The notes under the pieces were generated by a model. The model saw nothing but the letters and a program-made list of their open reading frames with translations. It made no database searches and was not told where the DNA came from. A program made the position numbers and the translations under genes. A stretch of 19,721 nt of DNA, from NCBI GenBank assembly GCA_910592205.1, contig CAJVPJ010000655.1, positions 1 to 19,721 of the forward strand, given 5' to 3'. The DNA is from Paraglomus occultum (Eukaryota; Glomeromycota; Glomeromycetes; Paraglomerales; Paraglomeraceae). Below are positions 18,109 through 19,721 of this stretch, one piece after another (within the stretch, counting starts at the first letter, position 1; each line of letters starts with the position of its first letter).

Positions 18109-19721
18109 AGCAACCATGTAATAGTTATTATTGTATTTGGTAAAACCCTGTATCAAGTGGTTGCGATTCTCAAGCCATTTCTTATATCGTCTAAGGTGAC
18201 TACATTATTGCTGTGCTCGCGCGTTGGAAGTGAATGTATCACAGCAAACTGATTCACAAGTGACGGTATACATTTCTTCCAAGGAATATCATCGTTATCG
18301 GATCACCTGTTTGCTTACAAGCGTAGTAGAAGTTATCGATTTGACTGGACGTTATGTCTGTGATTTCCGAAGACGGGATCCATGTCTTCAGACTAGTTTG
18401 ATCAAGTGTTTTAATTGGAGTATTGTTAATTCAAGTGAAAGTTCATTTTTCAACGATTATTGTGTTACATCTTATGTTACTGATTAATACGAATAAAAAG
18501 CAGATTAAGACAATGCATAATTACAATATCCTAGTTAAATAGTATACCGTCGACTACGCGTATATTTGTGTCACATTTCTTTGCTTATAATAACGAAAAA
18601 AAGGCTTGTGTAAAATTATTCTGTAATTACTAAATAGGAATTTCGAAGCTATGCTAACCACAAAAGTTATAATGTATACAAAAGACGTTAGCTTTGCAAC
18701 TAGCTCATAAATGTGGTTATTTTAGAACGCTTTACATGGATAGCAAGTCGTGTTGCACATTTGTAGAATATTGTGCCGATAATCTTTTGTTCATAACGAG
18801 GTGACGTCTCTCCGATGAAGTACAGTTATTGACCTTTAGCTAGAATTTTGACACTCCGCATACGTTAATTAGCTTCGAGTTACTACGTCGATTCCTACCC
18901 GTGCAGTGGAGTAAAATCTGGTAGCAATCGGTTGGGTCTACGCTGAAGATGTTTATAAACAATCGATGAACAAGATGGATTAATCTGACTGATGGAGGAT
19001 TAACGGTTCTTGATTCTACCAGCACAGTACAGTTGCCAATAATAATTTACTTATTAGGGTATCAAAGAGTTCCATTATTGCAAATGGTTAAAGAAACAAG
19101 AACGGAACGTTATCCTAAAAGTTAATATCCCTAATGGATATTTACGACTGCTTATACAGTACATATTTCCCGACTTATTAAGTTAACGTACTCGATGGAT
19201 TTTGCAAAGCGCATTTTTCCGTGCCAATACTAATTACGCGGAGTTTTAACCAAAAATTACCGAAGAAATTCTCTTTTTTATGAAAACAAATTATGTCAAG
19301 TAAAATACGACATTTGTTAATATGGTATGGCTGGTGTAAAAAAATTTGTTGCACCAAGTACTGTGTGGCTAAAATGAAGGGGTGCATATACTGTATATTA
19401 GAGTAAACAATTATTATTTTATCCTACCACGCATAATTCCACCATGAAACGAAACTGACAATAAAAGCAAACTATAAAAAACAACAAACCAAATAATATA
19501 CAGTACAAAAAGGCATATAAGAAATATAAAAAAAACTACCGTAGAGCGCTGACTAAAGTACCCCCCCCTATGTATAGTACCCTGCAGCAGTTTAGACCGA
19601 TAAAATTGTAAAAGACCCGGGTATTATACAAATCAAATATTACGTTATCACGTGATGGGTATAAAATACTAATATATGAATAGTATGCTGGCAAACTTTA
19701 CAAGTCATCACAATAACTTTA
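18109..19721. other. right-hand intergenic stretch, no gene supported
   Basis: An 87-codon plus-strand frame (18224-18487) has no ATG-led start that I trust and no motif. Minus frames at 18840-19025 and 19178-19387 are equally featureless. A run of eight C sits at 19561-19568. No RNA gene or transposon end is seen. Confidence 0.45.

Overview
The window looks like nuclear DNA from a fungus, most likely an arbuscular mycorrhizal fungus (Glomeromycotina) or close relative. This is inferred from AT-rich, gene-sparse DNA with many transposon remains, short GT-AG introns of 69-98 nt, Sel1 repeat pieces, a kinase-leader fragment with a WIPFD motif, a Crinkler-type NTPase-nuclease protein and a secreted copper-radical oxidase. 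The genus cannot be named from this sequence.

Layout. The left edge may hold the start of a minus-strand gene (1-74). An intronless minus-strand gene (827-2875) encodes a 682-residue Crinkler/CR-type P-loop NTPase with a C-terminal PD-(D/E)xK-like nuclease module. A broken ORF with a good splice donor lies just upstream (3271-3585) and could be a lost 5' exon. A decayed mariner element (4860-5971) has TA target duplications, 25-bp inverted ends and a transposase split by about 160 bp of unrelated sequence. A two-exon minus-strand gene (6191-6405) would encode a 44-residue secreted Gly/Cys peptide with a KR processing site. A fold-back element with a second fold-back element inserted in it occupies 7306-8442. 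No gene is supported from 8449 to 11170.

A complete four-exon minus-strand gene (11171-12965) encodes a 516-residue glyoxal oxidase-like protein (AA5 family) with a signal peptide and all copper-site residues. Further right are an orphan Sel1 repeat (14183-14317), a 336-bp MITE built around a 17-bp iterated motif (14796-15131), a frameshifted Sel1 gene (16431-17070) and a degenerate kinase leader (17839-18105). These last two are on the same strand and may be one decayed kinase-Sel1 gene. The rest is AT-rich intergenic DNA.

The intact genes do not form a pathway. The oxidase and the small peptide would be secreted, the CR-type protein belongs to a family of effector or conflict proteins, and the Sel1 and kinase pieces come from families that are expanded in these fungi.
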